64,000 bases of DNA from Halomonas halocynthiae DSM 14573 (GTDB lineage: Bacteria; Pseudomonadota; Gammaproteobacteria; Pseudomonadales; Halomonadaceae). Below the pieces are notes generated by a model, which was not told the origin of the DNA, made no database searches, and was given only the letters and a program-made list of their open reading frames with translations. Each line of letters begins with the position of its first letter. The first letter of the stretch is position 1. Shown here piece by piece: positions 28,427 to 38,243 of this stretch. The stretch is taken from positions 19,349 through 83,348 of the forward strand of contig NZ_AUDZ01000017.1 in assembly GCF_000425725.1 (NCBI RefSeq). The letters run 5' to 3'. A program made the translations under genes and the position numbers.

Positions 28427-29373
28427 CCGCCTTACACCCTGATCTCTTTGCCTTGTTGTTTGGTATTGGCGCATTGCTGGTGACGGCGTCATTGATTGGT
28501 TATGTACTGCAGCGGCGCTACTCGCCTCGGGGTGACAATGCCGTGATTGAAAACCTCAACCAGCGTATCCGCTCGTGGTGGATCATGGTGGCGTTGATGG
28601 CGCTGGCGTTTCTTGGCGGTAAAACAGGCGTGGTGATTCTATTTGCCTTTGCGTCTTTCTCGGCGCTGCGTGAGTTTGTCACGCTGGTTAATGCGCGTCG
28701 CGCCGACCATTGGGCATTGGCCGTGGCATTCTTTGTGATCGTGCCTGTGCAGTACTATTTTATCTGGATCGAGTACTACGGCATGTACTCGATTTTTATT
28801 CCAGTCTATGCGTTCTTGCTGCTACCGATACTGGCCACACTGCGCGGTGACAGTCAGGGGTTTTTGATACGCGTAGCGGAGGTGCAGTGGGCGCTGATGA
28901 TCTGCGTATTTTGTGCCTCGCATGTGCCGGCGTTATTGAGCCTAGACATACCCGGTTATGAAAACCGCAATGTGTTGCTGATCGCCTTTTTGATCGTGGT
29001 CGTTCAGCTTAGCGATGTACTGCAGTATGTGTGGGGCAAGTTGCTTGGGCGGCGCAAAATTGCGCCTAGGCTGTCACCGTCTAAAACGGTTGAAGGCTTT
29101 GTAGGTGGCGTTGCCAGCGCGACTCTGGTGGGGGCAGGACTCGCCTGGATGACACCGTTTGGCGTGCTGGCCTCAGCAGGATTGGCGCTAATGATAGCGT
29201 TTCTGGGCTTTTTGGGTGGGCTGGTGATGTCAGCGATTAAGCGTGATCGCGGCATCAAGGACTGGGGGCACTTGATTGAAGGGCATGGCGGCTTTATTGA
29301 TCGTCTTGACTCGGTGGTGTTCTCTGCGCCAATTTTCTTTCATGTCGTGCGCTATTTCTGGTCGGTAACTTGA
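28423..29373 (+). CDS. CDP-diglyceride synthase-like phosphatidate cytidylyltransferase (YnbB-like)
   Basis: A 316-residue integral membrane protein with about eight hydrophobic segments and the CdsA signature near the C-terminus: SAIKRDRGIKDWGHLIEGHG followed by GFIDRLD. It activates phosphatidate with CTP. Compared with housekeeping CdsA it is the longer YnbB-like type, usually paired with a CDP-alcohol phosphatidyltransferase, as here. Overlaps the acyltransferase gene by four bases and is separated by one base from the next. Confidence 0.88.
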   Translation: MTALHPDLFALLFGIGALLVTASLIGYVLQRRYSPRGDNAVIENLNQRIRSWWIMVALMALAFLGGKTGVVILFAFASFSALREFVTLVNARRADHWALAVAFFVIVPVQYYFIWIEYYGMYSIFIPVYAFLLLPILATLRGDSQGFLIRVAEVQWALMICVFCASHVPALLSLDIPGYENRNVLLIAFLIVVVQLSDVLQYVWGKLLGRRKIAPRLSPSKTVEGFVGGVASATLVGAGLAWMTPFGVLASAGLALMIAFLGFLGGLVMSAIKRDRGIKDWGHLIEGHGGFIDRLDSVVFSAPIFFHVVRYFWSVT

Positions 29374-29374
29374 T

Positions 29375-30055
29375 ATGACAATGAACAATGATCGACGTCC
29401 ACTGGCCAGCCGCGACACCAGCTGGGCCCAAGCGATTGCACGTCGGCTGGCGGCAACATCACTCACCCCGGATCACGTCTCTCAACTGAGTATGCTGGCC
29501 GCCGCGATTGCTGGCGGTTGCTATCTGTTGGCTGGGCATAGTGAAGGCTGGGTGCGAGGGGCATGGCTGGTGCTGGCTGTGCTGGGTTGTCAGGGGCGGC
29601 TGTTATGTAATTTATTCGATGGCATGCTGGCTATCGAGTCGGGTAAGGCCTCTGCCGAAGGCGCGTTCTGGAATGAGGTGCCGGACCGTGTATCAGATAC
29701 GTTGATTCTGGTCGCCGTTGGTTACGCCACTAGTGAGCCAGCGCTGGGTTGGGCTGCCGCTGCGCTGGCTATTCTGACCGCTTATGTGCGCGCTTTTGGC
29801 CAGGCCTGCGGGCAGGCCGCCGACTTTATTGGCCCCATGGCCAAGCCGCATCGTATGGCATTGTTGACGGGAGCCACCTTACTGAGTTTGTTTGCCCCAT
29901 TATGGGATGGGCGTAACGAGCTGCTCCTCGCTGCGTTATGGCTGATTGCCATTGGCAGCCTAGTGACGGCTTGGCGGCGTGGTCGGCGTTTACGCTTGGC
30001 TATGGCCAAGACTATGCCCAAGACTATGCCCCAAGACATCACAAAAGATGGCTGA
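29375..30055 (+). CDS. CDP-alcohol phosphatidyltransferase-family protein
   Basis: A 226-residue membrane protein. The family motif D-G-x2-A-R...G...D...D is present in modified form: DGMLAIESGKASAEGAFWNE then VPDRVSD, where the usual Arg after Ala is replaced by Ile but the aspartates are kept. It would transfer a phosphatidyl group from CDP-diacylglycerol to an unidentified alcohol. Third gene of the acyltransferase-CDS-transferase operon. The C-terminus contains a short imperfect repeat (AKTMPKTMP). Confidence 0.82.
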   Translation: MTMNNDRRPLASRDTSWAQAIARRLAATSLTPDHVSQLSMLAAAIAGGCYLLAGHSEGWVRGAWLVLAVLGCQGRLLCNLFDGMLAIESGKASAEGAFWNEVPDRVSDTLILVAVGYATSEPALGWAAAALAILTAYVRAFGQACGQAADFIGPMAKPHRMALLTGATLLSLFAPLWDGRNELLLAALWLIAIGSLVTAWRRGRRLRLAMAKTMPKTMPQDITKDG

Positions 30056-30057
30056 CG

Positions 30058-30801
30058 TTAACGCTTGATGGCGAGCCAGCGGTCGTTGCCCTGTTGAATA
30101 TCCTCCAACTCGACGCGGTAAGTTTTTGCTAGTTGTGATGAGTTAAGTACGTGATCGGGGTGGCCTGCGGCAATGCGCTGGCCCTGATCCATTAGCCATA
30201 CTCGGTCGGCAAAGCGCAGTGCCAGGTTGATGTCGTGCAGCACGCACACCACGGCCATGGCGTGTTGGCGCGTCAGGCGCTGCAATAGCCGCATCAGTGC
30301 CTGTTGATGGCCGATATCCAAAGCGCTGGTGGGTTCATCCAATAGCAGTAGCCGTGAGAGCCCTGATGTTTGGGCCAGTTGGCACAGTGCGCGCACGATC
30401 ATCACGCGTTGCAGCTCACCTCCAGACAGCGTCGGCGCGAAGCGAGAAGATAGGTGCGCGATGTCCATTTCGTGCATCCAGTGGCGAGCCTCGGTCTCAC
30501 TGGCACGGGCACCGAGCGTCGCCAGTTCTTTCACGCGCCAGTCAAAAACCGGCTGTTCACGCTGAGCGACGACTGCGCGTCGGGCCGCTAGCGTTTCGCG
30601 TTGCCAGTGAGTCAGGCTGATATTATCGAGACATACTTGCCCAGTGTGCGGGGCGCGAAAGCCGGAAAGCAAACTCAACAGCGTGCTCTTACCCGCGCCA
30701 TTGGGGCCGACAATAGCTAAGAGCTCGCCAGGTCTGACTTGGTCACTAAAGGGGAGTAGTTCTGGCTGTTGTGTGAATCCGGCGTTATTTAGTGTCAGCA
30801 T
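30058..30801 (-). CDS. hmuV: Haem ABC transporter ATP-binding protein
   Basis: ABC ATPase of about 247 residues with Walker A VGPNGAGKST, signature LSGGELQRV, Walker B RLLLLDEPTSALD and the H-loop histidine in VLHDINLAL. It powers haem import through HmuU. The start at 30801 (weak CAGG ahead) overlaps the permease stop by seven bases; an ATG at 30828 is the alternative. Last gene of the haem operon. Confidence 0.92.
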   Translation of the reverse strand: MLTLNNAGFTQQPELLPFSDQVRPGELLAIVGPNGAGKSTLLSLLSGFRAPHTGQVCLDNISLTHWQRETLAARRAVVAQREQPVFDWRVKELATLGARASETEARHWMHEMDIAHLSSRFAPTLSGGELQRVMIVRALCQLAQTSGLSRLLLLDEPTSALDIGHQQALMRLLQRLTRQHAMAVVCVLHDINLALRFADRVWLMDQGQRIAAGHPDHVLNSSQLAKTYRVELEDIQQGNDRWLAIKR

Positions 30802-31820
30802 GACGGCCTGCCACGCATTAACAGCCATAGGAAATACGGGCCGCCAATCAAGCTGGTGAGTAGGCCGACGGGAAGTTCTGCGGGTGCTGCCAGGCTGCGT
30901 GCCAACGTATCAGCCAACACCAGTAATACGGCGCCACCAAGCATTGATGCAGGCAGCAGCAAGCGATGAGACGGCCCCAGCCAGAGACGCAGGCAGTGGG
31001 GCACCAGTAGACCAATAAAGCCGATGATACCCGCCAATGCGACGCTGATACCTACGCCTAGCGCTGTTGCCAGAACGACGCGCCGACGTAGCCGTGGCGC
31101 ATCAAGGCCAGCGCCATGAGCCGTGAGTTCACCAAGCTGCAGCAGGTCCAGCTCGTGGCGGCTACGGTATAGCCCCCACAGTGCTAAGGGCGCGCAAATT
31201 AATAGGCCGATCACCGGTGGCCAAAGGGCATTGGCTAAGCTGCCCATGCCCCATAGACTCAGTTGGCGCAGTTGTTCATCACTAGCCACAAAAGCCAGCA
31301 CGCCGCCGCCGGCGCCAGCCAGCGTATTAATGGCCAGCCCCGCCAGTAACAGAGTGAACAAACTGCTGGCGCTTTGGCCTCTGGCGCCGATGAAGAACAC
31401 GAGTAGCCCGACGACGAAGGCGCCACTGAAGCCAGCGAGGAACTGGCCATACAAACCAAACGCGCTACTGCTACCACCGATCAGTACGATCCATAGCGCG
31501 ACCGCTAGGCCTGCGCCGCTGGCCATGCCTAGCAGTGTGGGATCGGCCAGAGGGTTGCGAAACAACCCCTGCATGGCCGCTCCGCTGCCCGATAGCAGCA
31601 TGCCGACGCATAGCCCGAGCATGACGCGTGGCACGCGTAGCTGCCACCAGACCTGCCAGGCGTTCTGAGATGATTCTCCACGCAACATCGGTAAGGATAT
31701 CCCTAGTGACCCACTTGATAGCGACCAGACCAGCGCGACGAGTAGAGCGCCCAATAGCAACTGGCAAGGGCCGAGCGGGTGTGGTTGCCAGCGATGCAGA
31801 GGGAGCGTGGAGGTTTTCAT
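30795..31820 (-). CDS. hmuU: Haem ABC transporter permease
   Basis: A 341-residue FecCD-type permease with about ten membrane segments; family motif stretches include GLFRNPLADPTLLGMASGAG and GIIGFIGLLVPHCLRL. It forms the inner-membrane channel with HmuV and receives haem from HmuT. Overlaps hmuT by four bases. Confidence 0.94.
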   Translation of the reverse strand: MKTSTLPLHRWQPHPLGPCQLLLGALLVALVWSLSSGSLGISLPMLRGESSQNAWQVWWQLRVPRVMLGLCVGMLLSGSGAAMQGLFRNPLADPTLLGMASGAGLAVALWIVLIGGSSSAFGLYGQFLAGFSGAFVVGLLVFFIGARGQSASSLFTLLLAGLAINTLAGAGGGVLAFVASDEQLRQLSLWGMGSLANALWPPVIGLLICAPLALWGLYRSRHELDLLQLGELTAHGAGLDAPRLRRRVVLATALGVGISVALAGIIGFIGLLVPHCLRLWLGPSHRLLLPASMLGGAVLLVLADTLARSLAAPAELPVGLLTSLIGGPYFLWLLMRGRPSC

Positions 31821-32782
31821 GGGGCCTCCGAGTGGTGGATATCGGACAATGCGCGGTGTAGATCGAGAAGTGCCTGTGGTGTGCGTGGCGTAACCCCCAG
31901 CAGTGCTACGCTATCGACGGTTACATAGTGTTTGGCGTTGCCCGCGGGCGTTAACGCTAGTCCTGGTAGCTGCCACAGCCCCTGTTCGCCGCCCAGCGCA
32001 TTAAGGCCTGTCTCGGGGATGATCACTACCTCAGGCGCAGCGGGAACTAAGCCTTCGGCAGAGACCGGCTTATAGCCGTTAAAATCAGCAAAGGCATTGT
32101 TGGCACCGAGTAGATTGATAACACGGTCAGCGCTGGTGTCACGCCCACTCACCATTGGTGTCATGCCGCCATGATGTAGCAGAAACATCACGTTGAGACC
32201 ACGTAGCTCAGGTAAAGCCGCTACTTGGTGGTGTTTGGGTAACAGCCGGTCGATCAGAACCTCGCCCTGACTGTCACGTTGAATGGCCGTGGCAATCTGG
32301 CGAATCTTGCTGTTGAGCTCGGCCTGCATTGACGGAGGTTCCGATGGCCGTTGAGCGCGCGGCAACTGGATATGCGTCAGGGTAACGCCGCTGGCTTCAA
32401 CTTGCGCCAGCACTTCTTTGGGTCCAGCCGCATGGCTGGCGATAATTTTGTCTGGTTTGAGGCCCAGCACGCTTTCGCCCGACAGGTTGCGTAGATAGCC
32501 CACTGATGGCAGCTCGGTAAGTGTCGGCGGAAACGTCACGGTATCATCACGTGCGATCAGCTGATCTGCTGCGCCCAGTTCGGCGACGATCTCTGCTACA
32601 TCGCCCCCCAACACCAGCAGGCGCGGTGTGTGGGAGTTGCTGAATGCGGTGCTGGCGGCAGTGGTATTCGCTATGGTCAGCAAATACAGGCTGAGCAGGG
32701 CGGTAAACGCTATGGCCAGAACGGGGCGTGGCTTCTTGGTCGTCATGGCACGCAATTGAGGCGATATGGCGCGATGTGGCAT
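31817..32782 (-). CDS. hmuT: Periplasmic haem-binding protein
   Basis: A 321-residue substrate-binding protein with an N-terminal hydrophobic signal segment (about residues 20-43) and PRLLVLGGDVAEIVAELGA, the usual first strand of haem-binding HmuT/ShuT. The stretch VGYLRNLSGESVLGLKPDKI is also typical. AAGGA precedes the ATG at 32782, which favours it over an ATG 36 bases later. Cotranscribed with hmuS upstream and hmuU downstream. Confidence 0.92.
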   Translation of the reverse strand: MPHRAISPQLRAMTTKKPRPVLAIAFTALLSLYLLTIANTTAASTAFSNSHTPRLLVLGGDVAEIVAELGAADQLIARDDTVTFPPTLTELPSVGYLRNLSGESVLGLKPDKIIASHAAGPKEVLAQVEASGVTLTHIQLPRAQRPSEPPSMQAELNSKIRQIATAIQRDSQGEVLIDRLLPKHHQVAALPELRGLNVMFLLHHGGMTPMVSGRDTSADRVINLLGANNAFADFNGYKPVSAEGLVPAAPEVVIIPETGLNALGGEQGLWQLPGLALTPAGNAKHYVTVDSVALLGVTPRTPQALLDLHRALSDIHHSEAP

Positions 32783-32791
32783 GAGCAGTCC

Positions 32792-33835
32792 TTAAGCGGC
32801 TTGGTGAGAGTGGCCGAGCCGGGCCAGCAACATGCGCCAGTCGCTTGACTCCGTATTGCCCTCGCGGCGTTCGCCGTAGATTTGAAGTATCAGCTCGCCC
32901 TGGGCGTCAAATGCTTCAAGGCTGGTGACGCCACCGTCGCGGTTGGGTTTGTGTACCTCCCAGATACTCTTGATCGCGGCATCGTCCAGGTGAAGCGTTG
33001 TGTCTTCGGCGAACAGGTTGAGCCAGCCGCGCGCACGCACCGGCTTCGGAACGGTGCCCGTGCGAATCTGTACGCAGCCGGGACTGCCCACAAACAGCAT
33101 TATCGACTGCCCGCAGTCGGCGGCTTCGGTTAGCAGTTGCTCCACGCTATCTTTCGCTACGGCACGGGTAAAACGGCCTTCCATTAGTGTATTTGCCTGA
33201 TGACGGGTCAATTGATACTGACGCAGCAGGCCAAAGAATTGATGTACGTCGCTGAGACTGGCCCAGTCATCAGCCAGCCCTGCTGGGGCTTGAGTTGGTG
33301 CAGCAACAGCGTCGGGCTTGGCTTGTCCGACAAACTCAGGGTGCTCCGTGGTGCCTTCGTCCCACAATGCTTGCCATGTTCCGGGGGCGGTAGCCGATAG
33401 GTTGAATACCTTATGTACGGCGCGTCCGTAGCGGTCAAACACCTGTAGGCTGAATCGCTCTCCTTCAGGTAGCGCATCACGAATCAAGCAGGCCCAGTAC
33501 CAGTGGTTGAATAGCAGGCGCAAATCAAGACCGCCAGGGTCAAGCATTAAGCCGGCGTGATCACCGCCTTGAAGGTGTGGGTAGCCGCCTTTTTGTTCAA
33601 GAACGGCATGGCGCGAGCGGGTCAGTGCTTTGACGCGGCCAAGGCTGGCAAAACGTGCGGCTAACGCTTGGGGTGACAGGTTGATGGTGACAACATCTTC
33701 ACCTAGGCGGGCGGCCTGTAATGCGCCCTCGCTGATGCCCAAACGCTCGGCCAGTATAATGGCTGGCGTGGCTGGTGAGCTTGACCGCAGCGAACGAAAG
33801 GCGTCGAGAATGGCAATACGGCTGTCGTCAGTCAT
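32792..33835 (-). CDS. hmuS: Haemin-degrading/haem chaperone protein HmuS/HemS
   Basis: About 347 residues with the two tandem HemS/ChuX repeats (FNHWYWACLIRD in the first, and the C-terminal repeat with WLNLFAEDTTLHLDD). Family members bind cytoplasmic haem and carry it or break it down. ATG at 33835 with AGGAG eight bases ahead is preferred over one 18 bases upstream. Lies between receptor and hmuT genes. Confidence 0.92.
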   Translation of the reverse strand: MTDDSRIAILDAFRSLRSSSPATPAIILAERLGISEGALQAARLGEDVVTINLSPQALAARFASLGRVKALTRSRHAVLEQKGGYPHLQGGDHAGLMLDPGGLDLRLLFNHWYWACLIRDALPEGERFSLQVFDRYGRAVHKVFNLSATAPGTWQALWDEGTTEHPEFVGQAKPDAVAAPTQAPAGLADDWASLSDVHQFFGLLRQYQLTRHQANTLMEGRFTRAVAKDSVEQLLTEAADCGQSIMLFVGSPGCVQIRTGTVPKPVRARGWLNLFAEDTTLHLDDAAIKSIWEVHKPNRDGGVTSLEAFDAQGELILQIYGERREGNTESSDWRMLLARLGHSHQAA

Positions 33836-33846
33836 AAAAATATCTC

Positions 33847-35874
33847 CTACCACTGATAGCTGAAGTTGGCGAGTAAGTTGCGTCCGCTGCCAAGGCTACC
33901 GTCGGGCCGGTACCAGACCTGATCGGCCAAGTTGGCTAGGCGCAGCGAGGCGGTGAAAGCTGGCGTTGCCTGCCAGCCAAGGTGCAGGTCGTTGAGTCCG
34001 TAGCCGGGTAAGCGGCCTGCATCGGTTTTGTCGAATGACTGGGCGAAACGGCCGCGCCAACCAAGGGTCAGGTTGGCGTCGGCGACGTGCCAGTCCACGC
34101 CTAATGTGGCTTCGAGAGGTGTCTGGTTTTGTAGCCCCTCATCGGTTGCGCGGTCGCGGCCTGATACCTCAGACACGCCTGCTGAGGCACTTAGCGCAGT
34201 AATGGCCTCAGGCTGCCAGCCGAGGCGTAGGTCATAGCCCCATAGCTTGGCACGCGAGACGTTGACGGCTTGCGTGGTGCCTGCCATTAGGTCGACGTCG
34301 GAATCGATGAAATCGTTGGCGTCGGTGTCGAAGTAGCTAGCGCGTAGCGACCAGTCGTTTATTTGCCAGTTGAAGCCGCTTTCCCAGGTTTTGCTGGTTT
34401 CAGGTTTGAGGCCTGGGTTGGGAACCCAGAAATTGTCTGGCGCGCAGAAAAAAGGCCCCGCACAAAAACCAGAGAAGTGGCGCTCATCGGCGTACAACTC
34501 GCTTAAGGTTGGTGCGCGGAATGCTTCGGCATAGCCGGTGTAGAGCATTAGGTGGCTACTTGGCCGCCATGAGAGACGCACTTTGGGTGACGCATGGTCA
34601 TGCTTGCTTTCGCGGTGGGTTCCGTTCCTGGCGCGATAGCGGTCGTATCGAACGCCTAGGCCAAGATCAAACTCACCCGCGCCACCATTGCTTATGTAGT
34701 CGCCTGCAGTCAGCGTATCGTCTACATAGAGCGCGGCGGTATCGATATCGGCATCAGGAAAGCCAGAAGCGGAACCGCCAGGCCTCTGTTCGGCGCGCTC
34801 CAGCTCGGCGCCGAAGGAGAGTGTCTGAGCGAGCCAGCCATGGTTGAGATGATGATAGCCGTCGCTTTGCAGGCCATAACGAGTCAGGGTGCGTGAGCTG
34901 TCTTCACTGTCGATATCTTGTCGGCTTAGGCTCAAACGGTTGTCGATTCGGCTTGTTGCGGCAGGCTGCCAGCGGTGTAGCAGCTGAACGTTATCGCTTT
35001 TGACATCACGGTCGACCAAGCCGCTGTCGTCCTCAGCAACCAGTAGCTCGGGGTTGGCGGGTTGATGTGCGCGCTCATCATAGTGCTGCCAGCTGGCACT
35101 TAGCTGATGATCTTCGGCCAACTGCAAACTGCCTTTGGCTAACAGGCTGCGTAAGCTGGCATCGTCTTTGGCCTCTTGCCCTCCGGCGCGACGGATATCA
35201 CCCGAGTTGCTGTAGCCCAGCGATACCAATCCCTGGCGCTTACCGACGCCAACACCCTGGCGACCAAATAATGTCACTTGGGCGCCTGACTCTCTGGCGG
35301 CGCTGGCGGCCGATGCACTTAGTCGCACACCGCCGTTTTCACCAGCTGCCAGCAAGTCGTCGGCATCTATCGTCGAAAGGCTGACCACGCCACCCATCGC
35401 ATTGCTTCCGTAAAAGCTAGACAGTGCCCCGCGAGCAATTTGAATCTCTTTTATCAGCGCTGGGTCGGCAAAATAATTGCCGATATGGCCGGTGTTGATA
35501 TCCTGGCGAACACCGTCGAGGCGTACCTGCACGCCATTTTTGCCAAATCCGCGCATGCTCAGAAACTGTCCATTACGTCGGCCACTGCCGCTAACGTGTA
35601 TGCCGGGTTGTTGAGACAGCGCGTCTTCCCAGCGTGTTGCCGTAGCGAGTTCTGGGTCGCTGCGATCAATCACATCAATAATCATGGGCGTTCGATACAC
35701 GTCGCCAGGGTGTCGGGTGCCGGTGACCAAAATGTCCGGCTGGGGGGTGCTGGCAAGAGCGGTAGAGGTGCTACTGCTAGGAGCAGAGGCCGGAGTATCA
35801 GCAAAGGCGGTAGGCAGAAAAGTGGCGCAGTACATCAGAGCCAGCCACCCAGTGCCGTGAAACGTGACGTTCAT
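33847..35874 (-). CDS. hmuR: TonB-dependent haem/haemoglobin receptor
   Basis: A 675-residue outer-membrane receptor: signal peptide (about 1-25), TonB box DILVTGTR, plug domain (DALSQQPGIHVSGSGRRNG, GALSSFYGSNAMGGVVSL) and a beta-barrel ending in FSYQW. The haem-receptor motifs FRAPTLSELY and NPGLKPE occur in the usual order, with a cysteine-bearing loop between them. It heads the structural part of a haem uptake operon, downstream of hemP. Confidence 0.93.
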   Translation of the reverse strand: MNVTFHGTGWLALMYCATFLPTAFADTPASAPSSSTSTALASTPQPDILVTGTRHPGDVYRTPMIIDVIDRSDPELATATRWEDALSQQPGIHVSGSGRRNGQFLSMRGFGKNGVQVRLDGVRQDINTGHIGNYFADPALIKEIQIARGALSSFYGSNAMGGVVSLSTIDADDLLAAGENGGVRLSASAASAARESGAQVTLFGRQGVGVGKRQGLVSLGYSNSGDIRRAGGQEAKDDASLRSLLAKGSLQLAEDHQLSASWQHYDERAHQPANPELLVAEDDSGLVDRDVKSDNVQLLHRWQPAATSRIDNRLSLSRQDIDSEDSSRTLTRYGLQSDGYHHLNHGWLAQTLSFGAELERAEQRPGGSASGFPDADIDTAALYVDDTLTAGDYISNGGAGEFDLGLGVRYDRYRARNGTHRESKHDHASPKVRLSWRPSSHLMLYTGYAEAFRAPTLSELYADERHFSGFCAGPFFCAPDNFWVPNPGLKPETSKTWESGFNWQINDWSLRASYFDTDANDFIDSDVDLMAGTTQAVNVSRAKLWGYDLRLGWQPEAITALSASAGVSEVSGRDRATDEGLQNQTPLEATLGVDWHVADANLTLGWRGRFAQSFDKTDAGRLPGYGLNDLHLGWQATPAFTASLRLANLADQVWYRPDGSLGSGRNLLANFSYQW

Positions 35875-36002
35875 CGGTTAGGTATCCAATTAAGGTTTTT
35901 GGCTGGCTAGGGCGTTACCCGGGCTGGCGTGGTGTTATTTAGTGAGGCGCGTTTGATGTTGCTAATAGCGCTGGCTGAAACAGCGGTCAGCCCCTGAGAA
36001 GC

Positions 36003-36194
36003 TCAGCTGGTCAGAATTAATCGATCATTCCGTGTGCGGCGCAGTTGATAACAACGCCCGTTATGTTCAATGACCAGCAGGCCCGTGTTACCGAGTAAGG
36101 AATGGCTCGTGACCGTGTCGCCGTCAATGGCGAGGTAGCGCTGTCGAGAGGAGAGGGTGACAGGCCTATCGTCAGGATGAGGTGTCGAACTCAT
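36003..36194 (-). CDS. hemP: Haemin uptake protein HemP
   Basis: A 63-residue HemP-family protein with the conserved C-terminal pattern SLLGNTGLLVIEHNGRCYQL followed by RRTRNDRLILT. Small HemP proteins precede haem receptor genes in many proteobacteria; in some they act as activators of receptor expression. An ATG 12 bases upstream is also possible; neither has a strong ribosome site. A Fur-box-like sequence overlaps the start. Confidence 0.88.
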   Translation of the reverse strand: MSSTPHPDDRPVTLSSRQRYLAIDGDTVTSHSLLGNTGLLVIEHNGRCYQLRRTRNDRLILTS

Positions 36195-36210
36195 AATGAT
36201 AACCATGCGC
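36192..36210. promoter_or_regulatory. Candidate Fur box over the hemP start
   Basis: CATAATGATAACCATGCGC matches the 19-bp Fur consensus at about 14 positions by eye. Its location at the head of the haem uptake locus fits iron repression. The AT-rich stretch just upstream (36215-36240) may hold the promoter or a second site. Confidence 0.4.
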
Positions 36211-36461
36211 TAATAGAAATTGTTTTCAAATGGTATGTTTTTTTGTTTGGTTCTTCAAGTACGACGTTCGAGTAACAACGTTTGAGTCACACAGTTTCAG
36301 GCAAGATATGCCTTGCAAATATCGTCGAGCGCAGGTGCTGAGAGCCTGATACTATGGCGGTTTAACAACTTATTATGATCGGCTGAGCGGTGCAGCAGGC
36401 CTTGTGATGAGGGCTGGCCATCGCCGTCGAGTTTTGCTGCTGACTGCGATAGGAGTTTTTC

Positions 36462-38150
36462 ATGAGCGATACCCCCAACGATTCACGCCGCCGTCACTCC
36501 GCTCTAGTGGTAGATGGCCCTGGCAAATCGGCAGGCCGCGCTATGCTGCGTGCGGTGGGCTTTACGGATGCGGATTTCAAAAAGTCTCAGGTCGGTATCG
36601 CGTCGACCTGGAGCATGGTGACGCCGTGCAACAGCCATATCGGTGAGCTGGCTGAGCATGCACGAGACGGTGCGGATGAGGCGGGCGGTAAAGGGGTGAT
36701 TTTCAACACCATCACCATTTCCGATGGCATCGCCAACGGCACTGAAGGCATGAAGTATTCGCTGGTCTCGCGTGAAGTGATCGCTGACTCCATCGAAACC
36801 GTGGCTGGCTGCGAAGGCTTTGATGGCATTGTGGCTATCGGCGGCTGCGACAAGAACATGCCCGGCTGTTTGATGGGGATGGCGCGCTTGAATCGCCCCA
36901 GCGTATTCGTTTATGGCGGCACCATTATGCCGGGCGAAGGCCATACGGATATCGTTTCGGTATTCGAGGCCATGGGCGCTCATTCGCGTGGCGATATCGA
37001 CCTGATCGAACTTAAGCAAATCGAAGAAACGGCGATTCCAGGCCCAGGTTCCTGTGGTGGCATGTATACCGCTAACACCATGGCCTCAGCCATTGAAGCG
37101 CTGGGTATGAGCTTACCGGGCAGCTCGGCGCAGAATGCCGTTTCTCGCGACAAGCGTGACGACTGCGAAGCCGCAGGTAAGGCCGTGCTGGCGCTGTTGG
37201 ACCAAGACATCAAACCGTCTGACATCATGACCCGCAAGGCGTTTGAGAACGCCATTACCGTGATCATTTCACTGGGCGGCTCAACCAATGCTGTACTGCA
37301 CCTAATCGCCATGGCACGCACCTTAGATGTGCCGTTGTCGCTGGATGACTTCACCAACATTGGTAAGCGTGTGCCAATGCTTGCCGACTTGCGCCCCAGC
37401 GGTCACTACATGATGAGTGAGCTAGTCGCCATCGGTGGTATTCAGCCCTTGATGAAAGTCTTGCTGGACGCCGGCATGTTGCACGGCGACTGCCTAACCG
37501 TTACCGGAAAAACGCTGGCCGAAAACCTAGCCGAAGTAACGCACTACCCAGATGATCAGGAAATCATCGCGCCGCTGGACAAGCCAATCAAAGCAGAAAG
37601 CCACCTGCGGATTCTTTACGGCAACTTAGCGCCAGACGGCTCAGTCGCCAAAATTACCGGTAAAGAAGGCACCCATTTCCGTGGTACCGCTCGGGTATTC
37701 AACTCGGAAGAAGAGGCCCAGGCAGGCATTAACAACGGCACCGTGGTCGCCGGTGATGTTGTGGTGATTCGCTATGAAGGCCCCAAGGGTGGCCCCGGCA
37801 TGCGCGAAATGCTCACCCCCACATCGGCCATTATGGGCCGCGGGCTGGGCAACGACGTGGCATTGATTACCGACGGGCGTTTCTCTGGCGGCAGCCACGG
37901 CTTCGTGGTTGGCCACGTTGCCCCAGAAGCCTTCGACGGCGGCCCGCTAGCGTTAATAGAAGATGGTGATGTGATCACTATCGACGCCGAAGCCAACACC
38001 ATTGATGTGGCCATCGGCAGCGAAGAACTGGAACGTCGCCACGCCGCCTGGCAGCGCCCGGCACCACGCTACACTAAAGGCGTACTGGCCAAGTATGCGC
38101 GCTTGGTTAGCTCCGCCAGCGAAGGTGCCGTGACTGATCAAGATGTGTAA
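36462..38150 (+). CDS. ilvD: Dihydroxy-acid dehydratase
   Basis: A 562-residue IlvD, dehydrating dihydroxy-acids to 2-oxo acids in branched-chain amino-acid synthesis. Cluster-ligand cysteines lie in [11 protein letters not shown] and [18 protein letters not shown]. It belongs to the 55-60 kDa subtype, shorter than the 616-residue E. coli enzyme. TAGGAG precedes the ATG. Single gene followed by a strong terminator. Confidence 0.95.
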   Translation: MSDTPNDSRRRHSALVVDGPGKSAGRAMLRAVGFTDADFKKSQVGIASTWSMVTPCNSHIGELAEHARDGADEAGGKGVIFNTITISDGIANGTEGMKYSLVSREVIADSIETVAGCEGFDGIVAIGGCDKNMPGCLMGMARLNRPSVFVYGGTIMPGEGHTDIVSVFEAMGAHSRGDIDLIELKQIEETAIPGPGSCGGMYTANTMASAIEALGMSLPGSSAQNAVSRDKRDDCEAAGKAVLALLDQDIKPSDIMTRKAFENAITVIISLGGSTNAVLHLIAMARTLDVPLSLDDFTNIGKRVPMLADLRPSGHYMMSELVAIGGIQPLMKVLLDAGMLHGDCLTVTGKTLAENLAEVTHYPDDQEIIAPLDKPIKAESHLRILYGNLAPDGSVAKITGKEGTHFRGTARVFNSEEEAQAGINNGTVVAGDVVVIRYEGPKGGPGMREMLTPTSAIMGRGLGNDVALITDGRFSGGSHGFVVGHVAPEAFDGGPLALIEDGDVITIDAEANTIDVAIGSEELERRHAAWQRPAPRYTKGVLAKYARLVSSASEGAVTDQDV

Positions 38151-38206
38151 GCGTCTTTGGCGCTAGAGATGCGTTGAGCGGACACTCTCGCAGTAGGATG
38201 AATCAC

Positions 38207-38243
38207 ACCCTGAACGCTGGATACCCAGCCTTCGGGGTTTTTT
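38207..38243 (+). terminator. Intrinsic terminator after ilvD
   Basis: Outer arms ACCCTGAA (38207-38214) and TTCGGGGT (38231-38238) with one G-U pair, inner arms GCTGG and CCAGC, then a run of T to 38243. Clear rho-independent form. Confidence 0.9.

Noticed and set aside
30000..30040. Short imperfect 12-base tandem repeat at the end of the CDP-alcohol transferase gene
   Set aside because: Two copies only, in the C-terminal tail; a minor slippage duplication.
31123..31668. Long plus-strand open frame opposite hmuU (181 codons)
   Set aside because: It is a shadow of the permease gene, low-complexity in composition and without family resemblance or ribosome site.
36330..36352. GGTGCTGAGAGCCTGATAC upstream of ilvD looks like part of a TPP riboswitch
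   Set aside because: Only CTGAGA and CTGAT-like pieces occur, too close together and without the GGATAATGCC block; ilvD is not a thiamine gene.
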